Part shown: positions 41,627 to 49,597 of the stretch, piece by piece
Layout of the letters: each line of letters starts with the position of its first letter
Position numbering within the stretch: the stretch's first letter is position 1
Assembly (NCBI GenBank): GCA_945897475.1
Contig: CAMDFL010000008.1
Coordinates: 1-49,917 of the forward strand
DNA: 49,917 nt
DNA from: Bordetella parapertussis
GTDB lineage: Bacteria; Pseudomonadota; Gammaproteobacteria; Burkholderiales; SG8-39
Direction: 5' to 3'
Notes under the pieces: generated by a model
Told to the model about the DNA's origin: nothing
Database searches by the model: none
Seen by the model: the letters and a program-made list of their open reading frames with translations, nothing else
Program-made: the position numbers and the translations under genes

Positions 41627-42340
41627 ATGCCCGCGCTGCCAACTGATAAGCGTATATTTCGCCGCCATTTTCCCGTGGCGCAGCGAACCATTGTGGCGGC
41701 GCTGCTGCTGGCGGCCACGACGCTGGCAACTGCGGATTATGGATTCACGATTGGCGTCTCCGCGGGCTTGCTCGCGCATATGGTTTCGCGATTCGGCGCA
41801 GAGGCCAGACCGCGCCTTGGTGCTTGGGTGGATTTCGCCCGCGTCGAGATACGGCGCCCGCAGTCTGCGGTGACGATACCGACGGCCGATGGCCTGCAGC
41901 GCATCAATTCCTATTTCAATCGCGTTCCGTATCGCGACGATATCGCGCATTGGAACGCCGAAGACTATTGGGCGACACCCGCGGAAACCATCGCCAGCAA
42001 TGGCGGGGACTGCGAGGACTATGCGATCGCGAAATATTTTTTATTGAAAGAATTGGGTGTGCCGCTCTCGCGCCTTCGGATGGTGTATGTGCGCGCCGGA
42101 CACAATTCGCAGGCACACATGGTGCTCGCCTACTATTCGCAGCCCGACGCCGAGCCGCTGATTCTGGACAATCTCGATGACCGGGTGAAGAGCGCCTCCA
42201 GTCGAGCGGATTTGTCGCCGGTCTACAGTTTTAATGAAGACGATGTGGTGCTTACCGGCAGCGGAAAACGCAGTACGCCGCAACAGATCCGCGCCTGGCG
42301 CTCGGTGCTGGACCGCCTGCAACGCGAGGTCATCTTGTGA
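41627..42340 (+). CDS. lapG: LapG-like periplasmic transglutaminase-fold cysteine protease
   Basis: LapG cleaves the N-terminus of large RTX adhesins and so releases biofilm cells. The 237-residue BTLCP-family protein has a membrane/signal segment near 20-37. The catalytic triad is Cys129 (NGGDCEDYAIAKYF), His164 (QAHMVLAYY) and Asp181 (LILDNLDD). HWNAEDYWATPAET precedes the Cys as in the family. Its stop overlaps the lapD start as GTGA, so the protease and its c-di-GMP-controlled receptor are translationally coupled. The target adhesin is not in the window. Confidence 0.93.
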   Translation: MPALPTDKRIFRRHFPVAQRTIVAALLLAATTLATADYGFTIGVSAGLLAHMVSRFGAEARPRLGAWVDFARVEIRRPQSAVTIPTADGLQRINSYFNRVPYRDDIAHWNAEDYWATPAETIASNGGDCEDYAIAKYFLLKELGVPLSRLRMVYVRAGHNSQAHMVLAYYSQPDAEPLILDNLDDRVKSASSRADLSPVYSFNEDDVVLTGSGKRSTPQQIRAWRSVLDRLQREVIL

Positions 42341-44253
42341 GGCTGGGGAGGCTTTTATTTGGCGGCCTGACGGTCATCTTCATGCTGGTGCTGGCAGGGG
42401 TAGAGGCCATTCATGTGCATCTCACCCAACGCTCGCTGCAACTGCAGCTGGATGCGCACGCCAATGAAACTGCCACCGCGCTTGCGCTATCGCTCGGAAC
42501 GCTGCTCAAGACCGCCGACGAGGGGCTTGCACGCACCGTCATCACCCCGGTGTTCGACCGCGGTTATTACCTATCTATTCGCCTGGTCGACATGGATGGC
42601 GCCACCATTGTCAGCCGCACTCTGGCCCCCGATGGTCCTGGCGCGCCGCCGTGGTTTCGTCGCGTATTTCAGGTAGAGGCGCCGCTTGGCCAGGCGCTGG
42701 TGAATTCGGGCTGGAAACAACTGGGGCGCGTGTTGGTGGTGGTACATCCGGAGTTCGCCTATCAACAACTATGGAATACCGCGACCGGAACATTGGCTTG
42801 GTTGGCGGGCCTGTTTGCCATGGCATTGTTCGCGGCGGCGCATTTGTTGAAAGGAATCCTGCGTCCGCTGGAGGCCGTCGAGGCGGCAGCAGCTGAAATC
42901 GGCGAACGGCGTTTCCCGGTGATCGCCGTGAGCGCTCAAACCCGCGAAATCGCCAGCGTAGTGACGGCGATCAATGTGCTGAGCAACAAACTGCGCGACG
43001 CGATGACCCATGAGGAAGCGCGCGCCGCACGCCTGATGCGTGAAGCCTACGAGGACGTGGGAACCGGCGCCTTGAACGAACGCGGTTTTGCGCAGCGAGT
43101 CGGCGCCTTGCTGGCCGAGGAAGCAGGAACCGGGCATGGCGCCATGATCATGCTGTCGGTCGCCCATTTGGATGATGTGAATCGCGCCGAGGGCATGGCC
43201 GCGGGGGACACGCTGCTTGCCGCCTTCAGCGCGGGGCTCACCCGGCTCGCCGCCCCTCTGGGCGGACTGGTGGGACATGATCGCGGCGCAAGTTTTCTGG
43301 TTTTTCTGCCGCGCGTCGAGCGAACACAAGCCGAAGCCTGGGTCAGACAGGCGCTTGAGCTGGCCGACCCGCGAACGCCATGCAGCGCTGGACTGGGATG
43401 GTTCGAAGGCATCGCCCAATTCGATCAGCTGTTGATATTGGCGCGCCTCGCGCACTCTCAGGCGCGCCAGAGCGGGGAGCTCGTGCGTATCCTCGACATG
43501 GCCTCGGGAATCGCAGGCACTGCCGAAGAATGGCGCGCGCGCATCGAATCGGCTTGTGTTGAGGGCCGCATCGAATTGCATGGACAGGAGGCAGTATCTC
43601 TGCCGCGTGGACGAATGTTGCATAGGGAGGTCACCTCGCGCCTCATCGGTGGTGCGGGGATGGACATGCCAGCCGCGCTATTCGTTCCGATGGCGAGCCG
43701 CCACGGCATGCTGCCCAGACTGGATGCCGAAGTTCTCCAGCGTTTGCGTCCATTGCTCGCGCGTGACGCACATCGGCGCGAGCAGTTCGCCGTCAACGTG
43801 TCCGGCGCCAGTCTCAGGGACTCGCTTTATCTCGCTAGCGTGCGTTCGCTGTTGTCCGATCCAGCCTGCGACGCGCGCCGTCTCGTGTTTGAGATCAACG
43901 CGCAAGGCGCCGCTGGAGATGTCGAGGTCACGCTTGCGTTCTCGACACTGGTTCGCGGCGCCGGTGCGGCAATTGCCCTGGATGATCTGGAACTCTCAAG
44001 CTCATCTTTACTTCTGGCGCGGCAACTTTTACCCGCCTACGTCAAACTCGCGCCTGCCGCCACGCGCGACCTGGCGACGCAAAGTGAATCCCGTTATCTG
44101 GTTGAATCGGTAGTGGCACTGCTGCGGCCGCTTGAAATCGCGGTGCTTGCCAAAGGCGTGGAAAACAGCGCCGATATCGAGGTGTTGCAAGCCTGTGGCG
44201 TTAGCGGCTTTCAGGGCTATGCGGCAAGCCGACCTGCTCCGTTACGAATTTAA
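42337..44253 (+). CDS. lapD: LapD-like inner-membrane c-di-GMP receptor with degenerate GGDEF and EAL
   Basis: LapD binds cytoplasmic c-di-GMP and then sequesters LapG in the periplasm, protecting surface adhesin. The 638-residue protein has transmembrane segments at about 7-24 and 152-172. The periplasmic output domain between them carries GW at 125-126, the place of the Trp that docks into LapG. HAMP covers 173-225. The GGDEF site is GHDRGASF (313-320) and the EAL site is HREVTSRL (429-436), so both catalytic functions are lost, as in known LapD. AKGVENSADIEVLQACGVSGFQGYAASRP retains the ligand-binding end of EAL. Its stop overlaps that of the convergent hydrolase gene within TTAA. Confidence 0.92.
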   Translation: MRLGRLLFGGLTVIFMLVLAGVEAIHVHLTQRSLQLQLDAHANETATALALSLGTLLKTADEGLARTVITPVFDRGYYLSIRLVDMDGATIVSRTLAPDGPGAPPWFRRVFQVEAPLGQALVNSGWKQLGRVLVVVHPEFAYQQLWNTATGTLAWLAGLFAMALFAAAHLLKGILRPLEAVEAAAAEIGERRFPVIAVSAQTREIASVVTAINVLSNKLRDAMTHEEARAARLMREAYEDVGTGALNERGFAQRVGALLAEEAGTGHGAMIMLSVAHLDDVNRAEGMAAGDTLLAAFSAGLTRLAAPLGGLVGHDRGASFLVFLPRVERTQAEAWVRQALELADPRTPCSAGLGWFEGIAQFDQLLILARLAHSQARQSGELVRILDMASGIAGTAEEWRARIESACVEGRIELHGQEAVSLPRGRMLHREVTSRLIGGAGMDMPAALFVPMASRHGMLPRLDAEVLQRLRPLLARDAHRREQFAVNVSGASLRDSLYLASVRSLLSDPACDARRLVFEINAQGAAGDVEVTLAFSTLVRGAGAAIALDDLELSSSSLLLARQLLPAYVKLAPAATRDLATQSESRYLVESVVALLRPLEIAVLAKGVENSADIEVLQACGVSGFQGYAASRPAPLRI

Positions 44254-45044
44254 GAGGGCACATCGGCGATAAATTTCTCCAACGCATCGCCAAACGCTTT
44301 GGGCTGTTCCACCACGGTGAGATGCCCCGCCGGATCGAGCATCGAAAGTTTCGATCCGCGAATCATTGAATGCATGGTGTTGACCATGTCTTCGGTCGCG
44401 GAGGAATCCTGTTTGCCGGAGATGAGTAGCGCCGGCAGATCGATCGTCGAGAGGGCTTCCCGGTAGTTGAGATCGCGGATCGCGGCGGCGCAGCCGATGT
44501 AGCCTTGCTTGCTGACATTCTTGAACATCGCCTGGATGCGCGCCACACGCTCCGGGTTGCGGACCGGGTAGTTCGCCTCGAACCATCGCCCCACCGTCGG
44601 CCCGGCGATAGCTTCTGTTCCGCCTTTTTCAACGATAGCGATGCGATCGTCCCAGGCTTTCATCACCGGCGGCGGCACATCGTAGCGCGCGTTGGCCGCG
44701 GTTAGCGACAAGAGTCGCTTGGGGTAATGAATCGCCATCCCAAGACCGGTCTGCCCACCTATGGAAATGCCGCAGAAATGAACGCGATCTATTTTCAAAA
44801 CATCGAGAATTGCGGCTACATCTCCGGCGAGTTGATCCTGTGTGTAATCCCCGGGAGGCGCCGAGGTGCCGCCGTGTCCGCGCGTGTCGTAACGCAGGAT
44901 GCGGTAACGATCACTGAAGCGTTCGACCATTTCGTCCCACAATGCAAGCGTGGTGCAATGCGAGTTGGAGAACATCAGCCAGGGCGCGCCTTCGCGGCCG
45001 TCGATCTGGATGTTGAAGTCGATACCGTTGGCTGTGATTTGCAT
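44250..45044 (-). CDS. Alpha/beta hydrolase, 3-oxoadipate enol-lactonase-like (PcaD)
   Basis: PcaD opens the enol-lactone in the beta-ketoadipate pathway of aromatic breakdown. From ATG 45044 (AAGAGAG 5-6 nt upstream) the protein has 264 residues. The oxyanion/entry region is NSHCTTLALWDEMV, the nucleophile Ser is in CGISIGGQTG near 91-100, and the catalytic His is in DPAGHLTVVEQP near the C-terminus. RYDTRGHGGTSAPPG is typical of PcaD. No other pca gene is here, so another ester substrate is possible. Confidence 0.86.
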   Translation of the reverse strand: MQITANGIDFNIQIDGREGAPWLMFSNSHCTTLALWDEMVERFSDRYRILRYDTRGHGGTSAPPGDYTQDQLAGDVAAILDVLKIDRVHFCGISIGGQTGLGMAIHYPKRLLSLTAANARYDVPPPVMKAWDDRIAIVEKGGTEAIAGPTVGRWFEANYPVRNPERVARIQAMFKNVSKQGYIGCAAAIRDLNYREALSTIDLPALLISGKQDSSATEDMVNTMHSMIRGSKLSMLDPAGHLTVVEQPKAFGDALEKFIADVPS

Positions 45045-45170
45045 GCTGCTCTCTTGACTGTGGATTAGAGGAATCTCTGGGGTCTGGCGCGTCACCGGAT
45101 ATGCGTCACCGGAGATGCCGCGATGAGAAGTCCCAGCGTAAAATGTGCGGCGATTCTAAAGGAGATTGGC

Positions 45171-45890
45171 ATGGCAACGTTTGTGGTCGCGCATGGCGCA
45201 TGGTCGGCAGGTTGGGTTTGGAAAAAAATGAGGCCGCTGATGCAGCGGTATGGCCATGAAATATTCACCCCCACCTATACCGGTTTGGGTGAACGCGCGC
45301 ATCTGGCCAATCCGGACATCGATCTGGAAACGCATATCGCCGATATGCTCGGTGTGCTCCACTGCGAGGACTTGCACGACGTCATCCTGATCGGCCACAG
45401 TTATGGCGGCATGGTGGCCACCGGCGTGGCCGATCGCGCCGCGCATCGTATCGCGCGCTTGGTGTACCTGGATGCGTTCGTGCCCCGGGATGGCCAGTCC
45501 TTGCTCGACTTGGGCAGTCCCGCGCGCCGCAACGTGCTGCCGGGTGACTGGCGCGTCGCGCCCAACCCACCGCCGCTGGATACACCCGCGAGCGATATCG
45601 AGTGGATTACACCGCGGCGCGTGCCGCACCCGGTCAAATGCATGCAGCAGAAACTGCGTCTCACAGGCGCGGTGGAAAAGCTGCCGCGTACCTATATCTA
45701 TTGCACCCGGCCCGCGCCTGGCGATGGATTTCGCCAATTCACCGAGCGCGCGAAAACCGAGCGTGGCTGGCAGTACCTGGAAATCGATGCGAGCCACAAT
45801 CCGCATGTCACCAATCCCGGAACCCTCGCGCGCATTCTCGATCGAATCGCCACCGGGCGCTGGCCTACGCCGGTCAAGGCGTCACGCTGA
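45171..45890 (+). CDS. Alpha/beta hydrolase of the esterase/hydroxynitrile-lyase-like group
   Basis: From ATG 45171, with AAAGGAG 6 nt upstream, the protein has 239 residues. It starts with FVVAHGAWSAGWVWKKM, the oxyanion-hole region. The nucleophile Ser lies in LIGHSYGGMVATGVAD. A C-terminal DASHNPHVTNP carries the His. This layout (HGAW, GHSYGG, short cap) is that of EstC/salicylate-esterase/hydroxynitrile-lyase-like proteins. Upstream, GCGTCACCGGATAT is duplicated at about 45098-45116. It is divergent from the PcaD-like gene, and the substrate is unknown. Confidence 0.86.
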   Translation: MATFVVAHGAWSAGWVWKKMRPLMQRYGHEIFTPTYTGLGERAHLANPDIDLETHIADMLGVLHCEDLHDVILIGHSYGGMVATGVADRAAHRIARLVYLDAFVPRDGQSLLDLGSPARRNVLPGDWRVAPNPPPLDTPASDIEWITPRRVPHPVKCMQQKLRLTGAVEKLPRTYIYCTRPAPGDGFRQFTERAKTERGWQYLEIDASHNPHVTNPGTLARILDRIATGRWPTPVKASR

Positions 45891-45984
45891 GCTTCATCGC
45901 CAAAACCGGATTGCCGGTCCGACCCGACCGATGCCTGTAGAACAAGCACTGGCGTGCTCAAACGGGCATTTAAGGGCTTAAACC

Positions 45985-46061
45985 GTATGCGGTCTAAATC
46001 GCATGGGGTCTAATCGCATGGGGTCTAATCGCCTCGGGTCTAAATCGCATGCGGTCAAATT
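45985..46061. repeat. Five 15-16-bp tandem repeats next to the ygiD stop
   Basis: Units at 45985-46000, 46001-46015, 46016-46030, 46031-46046 and 46047-46061 follow GCATGGGGTCTAATC; the second and third are identical. They lie between the convergent hydrolase and ygiD genes, and the array fades towards the ygiD stop at 46079-46077. Confidence 0.88.
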
Positions 46062-46076
46062 GTTCTACGCGGTGGG

Positions 46077-46856
46077 TCAGTTTGCGGTAAAAGTGTAGAG
46101 ATCCATCGCCAGCACCGAGCCCTCGATGGCGTTGTATGTGCGAAGCGGCGTGGCTTGCTCGCCGCCGGCGCCGAGCGCAAAAAACAAGGGCAGGAAGTGC
46201 TCGTCGCTGGGATGCGAGCGCACCGCATGCGGAGCGCTATCGCGGTAATTCATCAAGGCTTCATGCTCGCGCGCGACGATGCGATCGTGCACCCAGGCCT
46301 GAAACTCTTCCACATAGGGCGCCGGCTGACCGTCGAAGTTACGTCCCCACTCGCGCAGGTTGTGCGTCATCTGGCCAGAGCCGATCAACAGCACCTCGTC
46401 GGCGGCAAGCGGCGCAAGGGCCTGGCCCAACCGATAGTGATGCGCGGGTCCCAATTCGGTCTGCAAAGACACCTGCACCACCGGAATATCGGCTTCTGGA
46501 TACATATGCAGCAAAATGGACCACACACCGTGATCAAGGCCGCGACGATTCTCAAAGTCCGCTGGAAAACCTGCCGCGCTTAAAAGCGAACCAGCGCGCC
46601 GCGCTAGATCCGGTGAACCGGGCGCCGGATAACGCAGGCGATACAGCGGTTCCGGGAATCCATAAAAATCATGATAAGTCGGAGGATTCGCCATCGCGGT
46701 CAACATAGGCGATTCGGTATCCCAATGCGCGGAAGCCACCAGTATGGCCTTGGGACGCGGCAGCGATTGCGACAGTCCACGCCACGCGGCGCCAAGCGTG
46801 CCCGGGTCAAGCGCGTGCATCGGCGATCCATGCGAAACGAATATAGAGGGCAGCAT
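46077..46856 (-). CDS. ygiD: YgiD/LigB-family extradiol dioxygenase
   Basis: This is a 259-residue member of the class III (LigB-type) extradiol dioxygenases, like 4,5-DOPA dioxygenase YgiD. It has IFVSHGSPMHALDPG (5-19), ILVASAHWDTESP near 39-51, GLDHGVWSILLHMYPEADIPVVQVSL (in parts) and LLIGSGQMTHNLREW. These hold the His metal ligands. It oxidatively opens catechol rings. It is monocistronic. Confidence 0.92.
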   Translation of the reverse strand: MLPSIFVSHGSPMHALDPGTLGAAWRGLSQSLPRPKAILVASAHWDTESPMLTAMANPPTYHDFYGFPEPLYRLRYPAPGSPDLARRAGSLLSAAGFPADFENRRGLDHGVWSILLHMYPEADIPVVQVSLQTELGPAHHYRLGQALAPLAADEVLLIGSGQMTHNLREWGRNFDGQPAPYVEEFQAWVHDRIVAREHEALMNYRDSAPHAVRSHPSDEHFLPLFFALGAGGEQATPLRTYNAIEGSVLAMDLYTFTAN

Positions 46857-46981
46857 TGACCGGCTCTTTTCCTTTATGGAATCGGGCCTATTTTCGCAGA
46901 AGATTCCACACCAAAATAAGGCGGCAAATTAAGACGGCACGTGAGGCAGCTCCGTTGAGACTGCTCCACATTGAGGCAATG

Positions 46982-47959
46982 CTAATCAACGGTAATTTTC
47001 GCCGCGCGTATCACCTTGGCCCAGCGCGCCGACTCAGCCGCTATCCATTCGCCAAAAACATCCGGACTACCCACGGCGAGGTCGAACCCCAAGGCTTCCA
47101 GTTTGCCTCTGACATCGGCTGCTGCCGTTGCCTTGTTGATCTCGCCATTCAATCGCACAACGATGTCGCGCGGCGTTGCGGCAGGCGCGACGAAACCCAC
47201 CCAGGACTGCGCCTCAAATCCTGGATAAGTTTCATTGATCGCGGGAACACCTGGCATCAGCGGCGTGCGCGTTCCTGAGGTTACGGCCAAGGCCGTTAGC
47301 TTTCCGGCGCGCACTTGCTGCAAAGCGATGCTCATGGTGGCTATCATCATATCCACCTGCCCACCCAAAAGATCGTTCATCGCGGGTGCTCCGCCTTTGT
47401 AGTGCACTGCCAGCGGCGTAATGCCCGTGGTGAGCTTGAACATTTCCGCGATTAGGTGGCTGGAAGTACCACCTCCCGCGGTGGCGTAACTCATGCTCGT
47501 GCCCTTGGACTTGGCGGCACGAACGAATTCATCCAGCGTTGTTACGCCCATTTTTGCATTTACCACCAAGGCGAGCCTGCTGCGCACCGCCAGGGCAAGC
47601 GGTGTGAAATCTTTCACCGGATCGTACTTCGCCTCTTTGTAGAGATAGGGATTGGCGGCGAAGTTATCGAAGGCGGTGAGAATGGTGTAGCCATCCGGCG
47701 CGGATTTTGCCGCCAGTTCCGTGGCGATTACGCCGCCGGCGCCAACGCGATTCTCAACCAGCACCGATTGCCCCAGGGCATCGGCCAGCCTGGGAGAGAC
47801 AACACGCGCCACGATGTCCGACACCCCGCCAGGGGCAAATGGCACCAGCAAGCGCAATGGTTTGGCGGGGTAGGCCGCTTGCGCCATCGCGCTTGGCGCT
47901 GCCGCCAACATGCTCATGACGATGAAACTACGCGGCAGAAAATGGTGTGGCAGTTGCAT
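46982..47959 (-). CDS. Tripartite tricarboxylate transporter substrate-binding protein (Bug/TctC family)
   Basis: This periplasmic solute receptor has 325 residues with a signal peptide of about 27 (ending APSAMAQA). The mature start, YPAKPLRLLVPFAPGGVSDIVAR, and ENRVGAGGVIATELAAKSAPDGYTIL are Bug-family signatures. TAGGGTSSHLIAEMFKL and VHYKGGAPAMNDLLGGQVDMM (in parts) bind the carboxylate ligand. No TctA/TctB membrane partner is nearby. Orphan Bug receptors are numerous in Burkholderiales. Ligand unknown. Confidence 0.93.
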   Translation of the reverse strand: MQLPHHFLPRSFIVMSMLAAAPSAMAQAAYPAKPLRLLVPFAPGGVSDIVARVVSPRLADALGQSVLVENRVGAGGVIATELAAKSAPDGYTILTAFDNFAANPYLYKEAKYDPVKDFTPLALAVRSRLALVVNAKMGVTTLDEFVRAAKSKGTSMSYATAGGGTSSHLIAEMFKLTTGITPLAVHYKGGAPAMNDLLGGQVDMMIATMSIALQQVRAGKLTALAVTSGTRTPLMPGVPAINETYPGFEAQSWVGFVAPAATPRDIVVRLNGEINKATAAADVRGKLEALGFDLAVGSPDVFGEWIAAESARWAKVIRAAKITVD

Positions 47960-48136
47960 GGAAACCCTCCAGGGGATTTGAAGCTGATGAGTATGGGTCG
48001 CATTTTAGGCAAACACCGCTTAAGTCTCAATGCATTGCGCAGCGCCAATGCAAGCCCTGCAGCGTGGTATCCGAGATGCGGTATGAGCGATTGGGGTTTG
48101 CTGATAAAATTTCTCTTATTCCCCGGGAAGACTCTT

Positions 48137-48484
48137 ATGCGCCTGACAAGGTTTTTGGCAATAGCCACTGCCGCTTGTTGTTGTAGCTTACCTGCGCAAG
48201 CGGCGGATAAGGATAAGATCGAAATGGCCTGTACCTCGTCAGCAAAACCCTACGAGGTTTCCTTTGACAAAAAGACCCGGTTGCTCAAGACGAGCAGTCC
48301 AAAATTGCCCGACAGCACCAAGATTCTGAAAGTGCAGAGCGATGCCGATGGCGTCTTGATTTGGGTATCTATTCCCGGTGCCGGTCAAAGCCCCAGCAGG
48401 GATGCTCTGGTTTCCATTCGCAAAGAGAAATGGGTAAAAATATTTTTCGGGAATGGCAGCCACACTACTGACAACTGTCGTTAG
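48137..48484 (+). CDS. Small secreted hypothetical protein
   Basis: From ATG 48137, with GGGAAG a few bases upstream, the protein has 115 residues. It has a signal peptide (MRLTRFLAIATAACCCSLPA, cleaved near AQA-ADK) and a mature part of about 92 residues with two Cys (31 and 114) that could form a disulfide. I recognise no family. Its last codons, Cys-Arg-stop, are the first unit of the 22-bp tandem array that follows. Confidence 0.7.
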   Translation: MRLTRFLAIATAACCCSLPAQAADKDKIEMACTSSAKPYEVSFDKKTRLLKTSSPKLPDSTKILKVQSDADGVLIWVSIPGAGQSPSRDALVSIRKEKWVKIFFGNGSHTTDNCR

Positions 48485-48560
48485 CTCATCCCGGAATTGT
48501 CGTTAACTCATCCCGGAATTGTCGTTAGCTCATCCCGGAATTGTCGCTAGTCCACCCCGG
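48476..48560. repeat. 22-bp tandem repeats carrying the stop codon of the secreted protein
   Basis: Three units of 22 bp (48476-48497, 48498-48519, 48520-48541) follow TGTCGTTAGCTCATCCCGG plus AAT. A diverged fourth covers 48542-48560. The first unit contains the Cys-Arg-TAG end of the upstream gene, so the stop is repeated as TAG, TAA, TAG. On the other strand each unit reads CGACAATTCCGGGATGAG, which would continue the neighbouring relic as RQFRDE. Confidence 0.92.
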
Positions 48561-48660
48561 TTGCCGAGTTGACGCCTTCGGTGCCGACGATGAGATCGAC
48601 ATCCCCCAGTTCGCGCAGGTCGGTGACCGCGCTGCGGTATGACGGACTGACACCAACTTT
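48548..48660 (-). pseudogene. Probable relic of an FAD-dependent aromatic monooxygenase
   Basis: On the minus strand, reading from about 48660 to 48548, the frame gives AVTDLRELGDVDLIVGTEGVNS, here split as AVTDLRELGD and VDLIVGTEGVNS. The second part fits the aDLvvGaDGvNS motif of p-hydroxybenzoate-hydroxylase-like and salicylyl-CoA-hydroxylase-like enzymes. The frame then stops after SATGVD. Only about 35 residues remain of a protein that is normally 380 or more. Its 3' end abuts the 22-bp array. The match is short. Confidence 0.5.
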
Positions 48661-48870
48661 CTGAGAGCGCGCCCCTGCGGGATGCCCAGCAGCGCAAGGC
48701 GAGGGTTGCACATTGCCGCTCGCGGTGACGGCCGTTACACAATCGATACATTAGCCTGACCTAATCAATACGGGAGATCGGCGGGCTGATCCCACGATGT
48801 CGCCTGCTCAGAGCCTTCAAGTCCAGCCAGATAGACGGGACTAGGGCGCTGGGGTTCAGGCATCATCGTT

Positions 48871-49560
48871 ATGAGAATCCCCTTTTTCGTCTTGCTGGCT
48901 TTGTGCGTCGCGCTGCCTGCGTTTGCCACGGATGTCGATGGTCGCGCACCGACCAATGCAGGCTTACCGAGCAGCCTCAGTACAGGCCAGGCCGCGCCTC
49001 TCGATACCCGCTTCGGCCCAGGCAGCAAACAGCGTATCGGCGCGTGGCGCGAACTGGTGCGTAGCCAGCAGAGGCAACCCGCCGCGGACATGCTGGAACG
49101 GCTCAATTTGGTTAACACGTTTTTCAACCGCATCCCGTACGTGAGCGATCAGGCGCATTGGGGGGTGGAAGACTATTGGGCCACGCCTACCGAGGTGCTC
49201 ACCAGCAATGGCGCCGATTGCGAAGATTCTGCCATCGCAAAATACCTCACTCTGAAAGAAATGGGGGTCCCGCAGGAGCGCCTTAGAATCACTTATGTGG
49301 TGTCGCAGCGTCTGCAGCAGGCGCACATGGTGTTGGCCTATTACCCGACCCCGGATGCGGTGCCTTTGTTCCTGGACAATCTGGAAATCAACATCAGGCC
49401 GGCATCGGAGCGCTCTGATTTGATTCCCGTCTACCATTTTAACGACAAGGATGTTTTGATTACACGCCCAGGACAGCGCGTCGTCAACGCTGGCAGCCCC
49501 CGCCAGCTGCGAATGTGGCATAGTGTTCTCGACAAGCTGGAAAAAGAAACGCCCCTGTAG
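48871..49560 (+). CDS. Second LapG-like transglutaminase-fold cysteine protease
   Basis: This 229-residue periplasmic protein has a clear signal peptide (1-19, ending PAFA). The BTLCP core is HWGVEDYWATPTEV, NGADCEDSAIAKY with Cys117, QAHMVLAYY with His152 and LFLDNLE with Asp169. The triad is complete. CEDS replaces the usual CEDY. It is a paralogue of the LapG at 41627 but has no LapD beside it. A receiver-domain gene follows after 37 bp instead. Target unknown. Confidence 0.9.
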   Translation: MRIPFFVLLALCVALPAFATDVDGRAPTNAGLPSSLSTGQAAPLDTRFGPGSKQRIGAWRELVRSQQRQPAADMLERLNLVNTFFNRIPYVSDQAHWGVEDYWATPTEVLTSNGADCEDSAIAKYLTLKEMGVPQERLRITYVVSQRLQQAHMVLAYYPTPDAVPLFLDNLEINIRPASERSDLIPVYHFNDKDVLITRPGQRVVNAGSPRQLRMWHSVLDKLEKETPL

Positions 49561-49597
49561 TCGGCCAGCGTTTGAGTGCAGCTCAGTTGAGGCAGCC

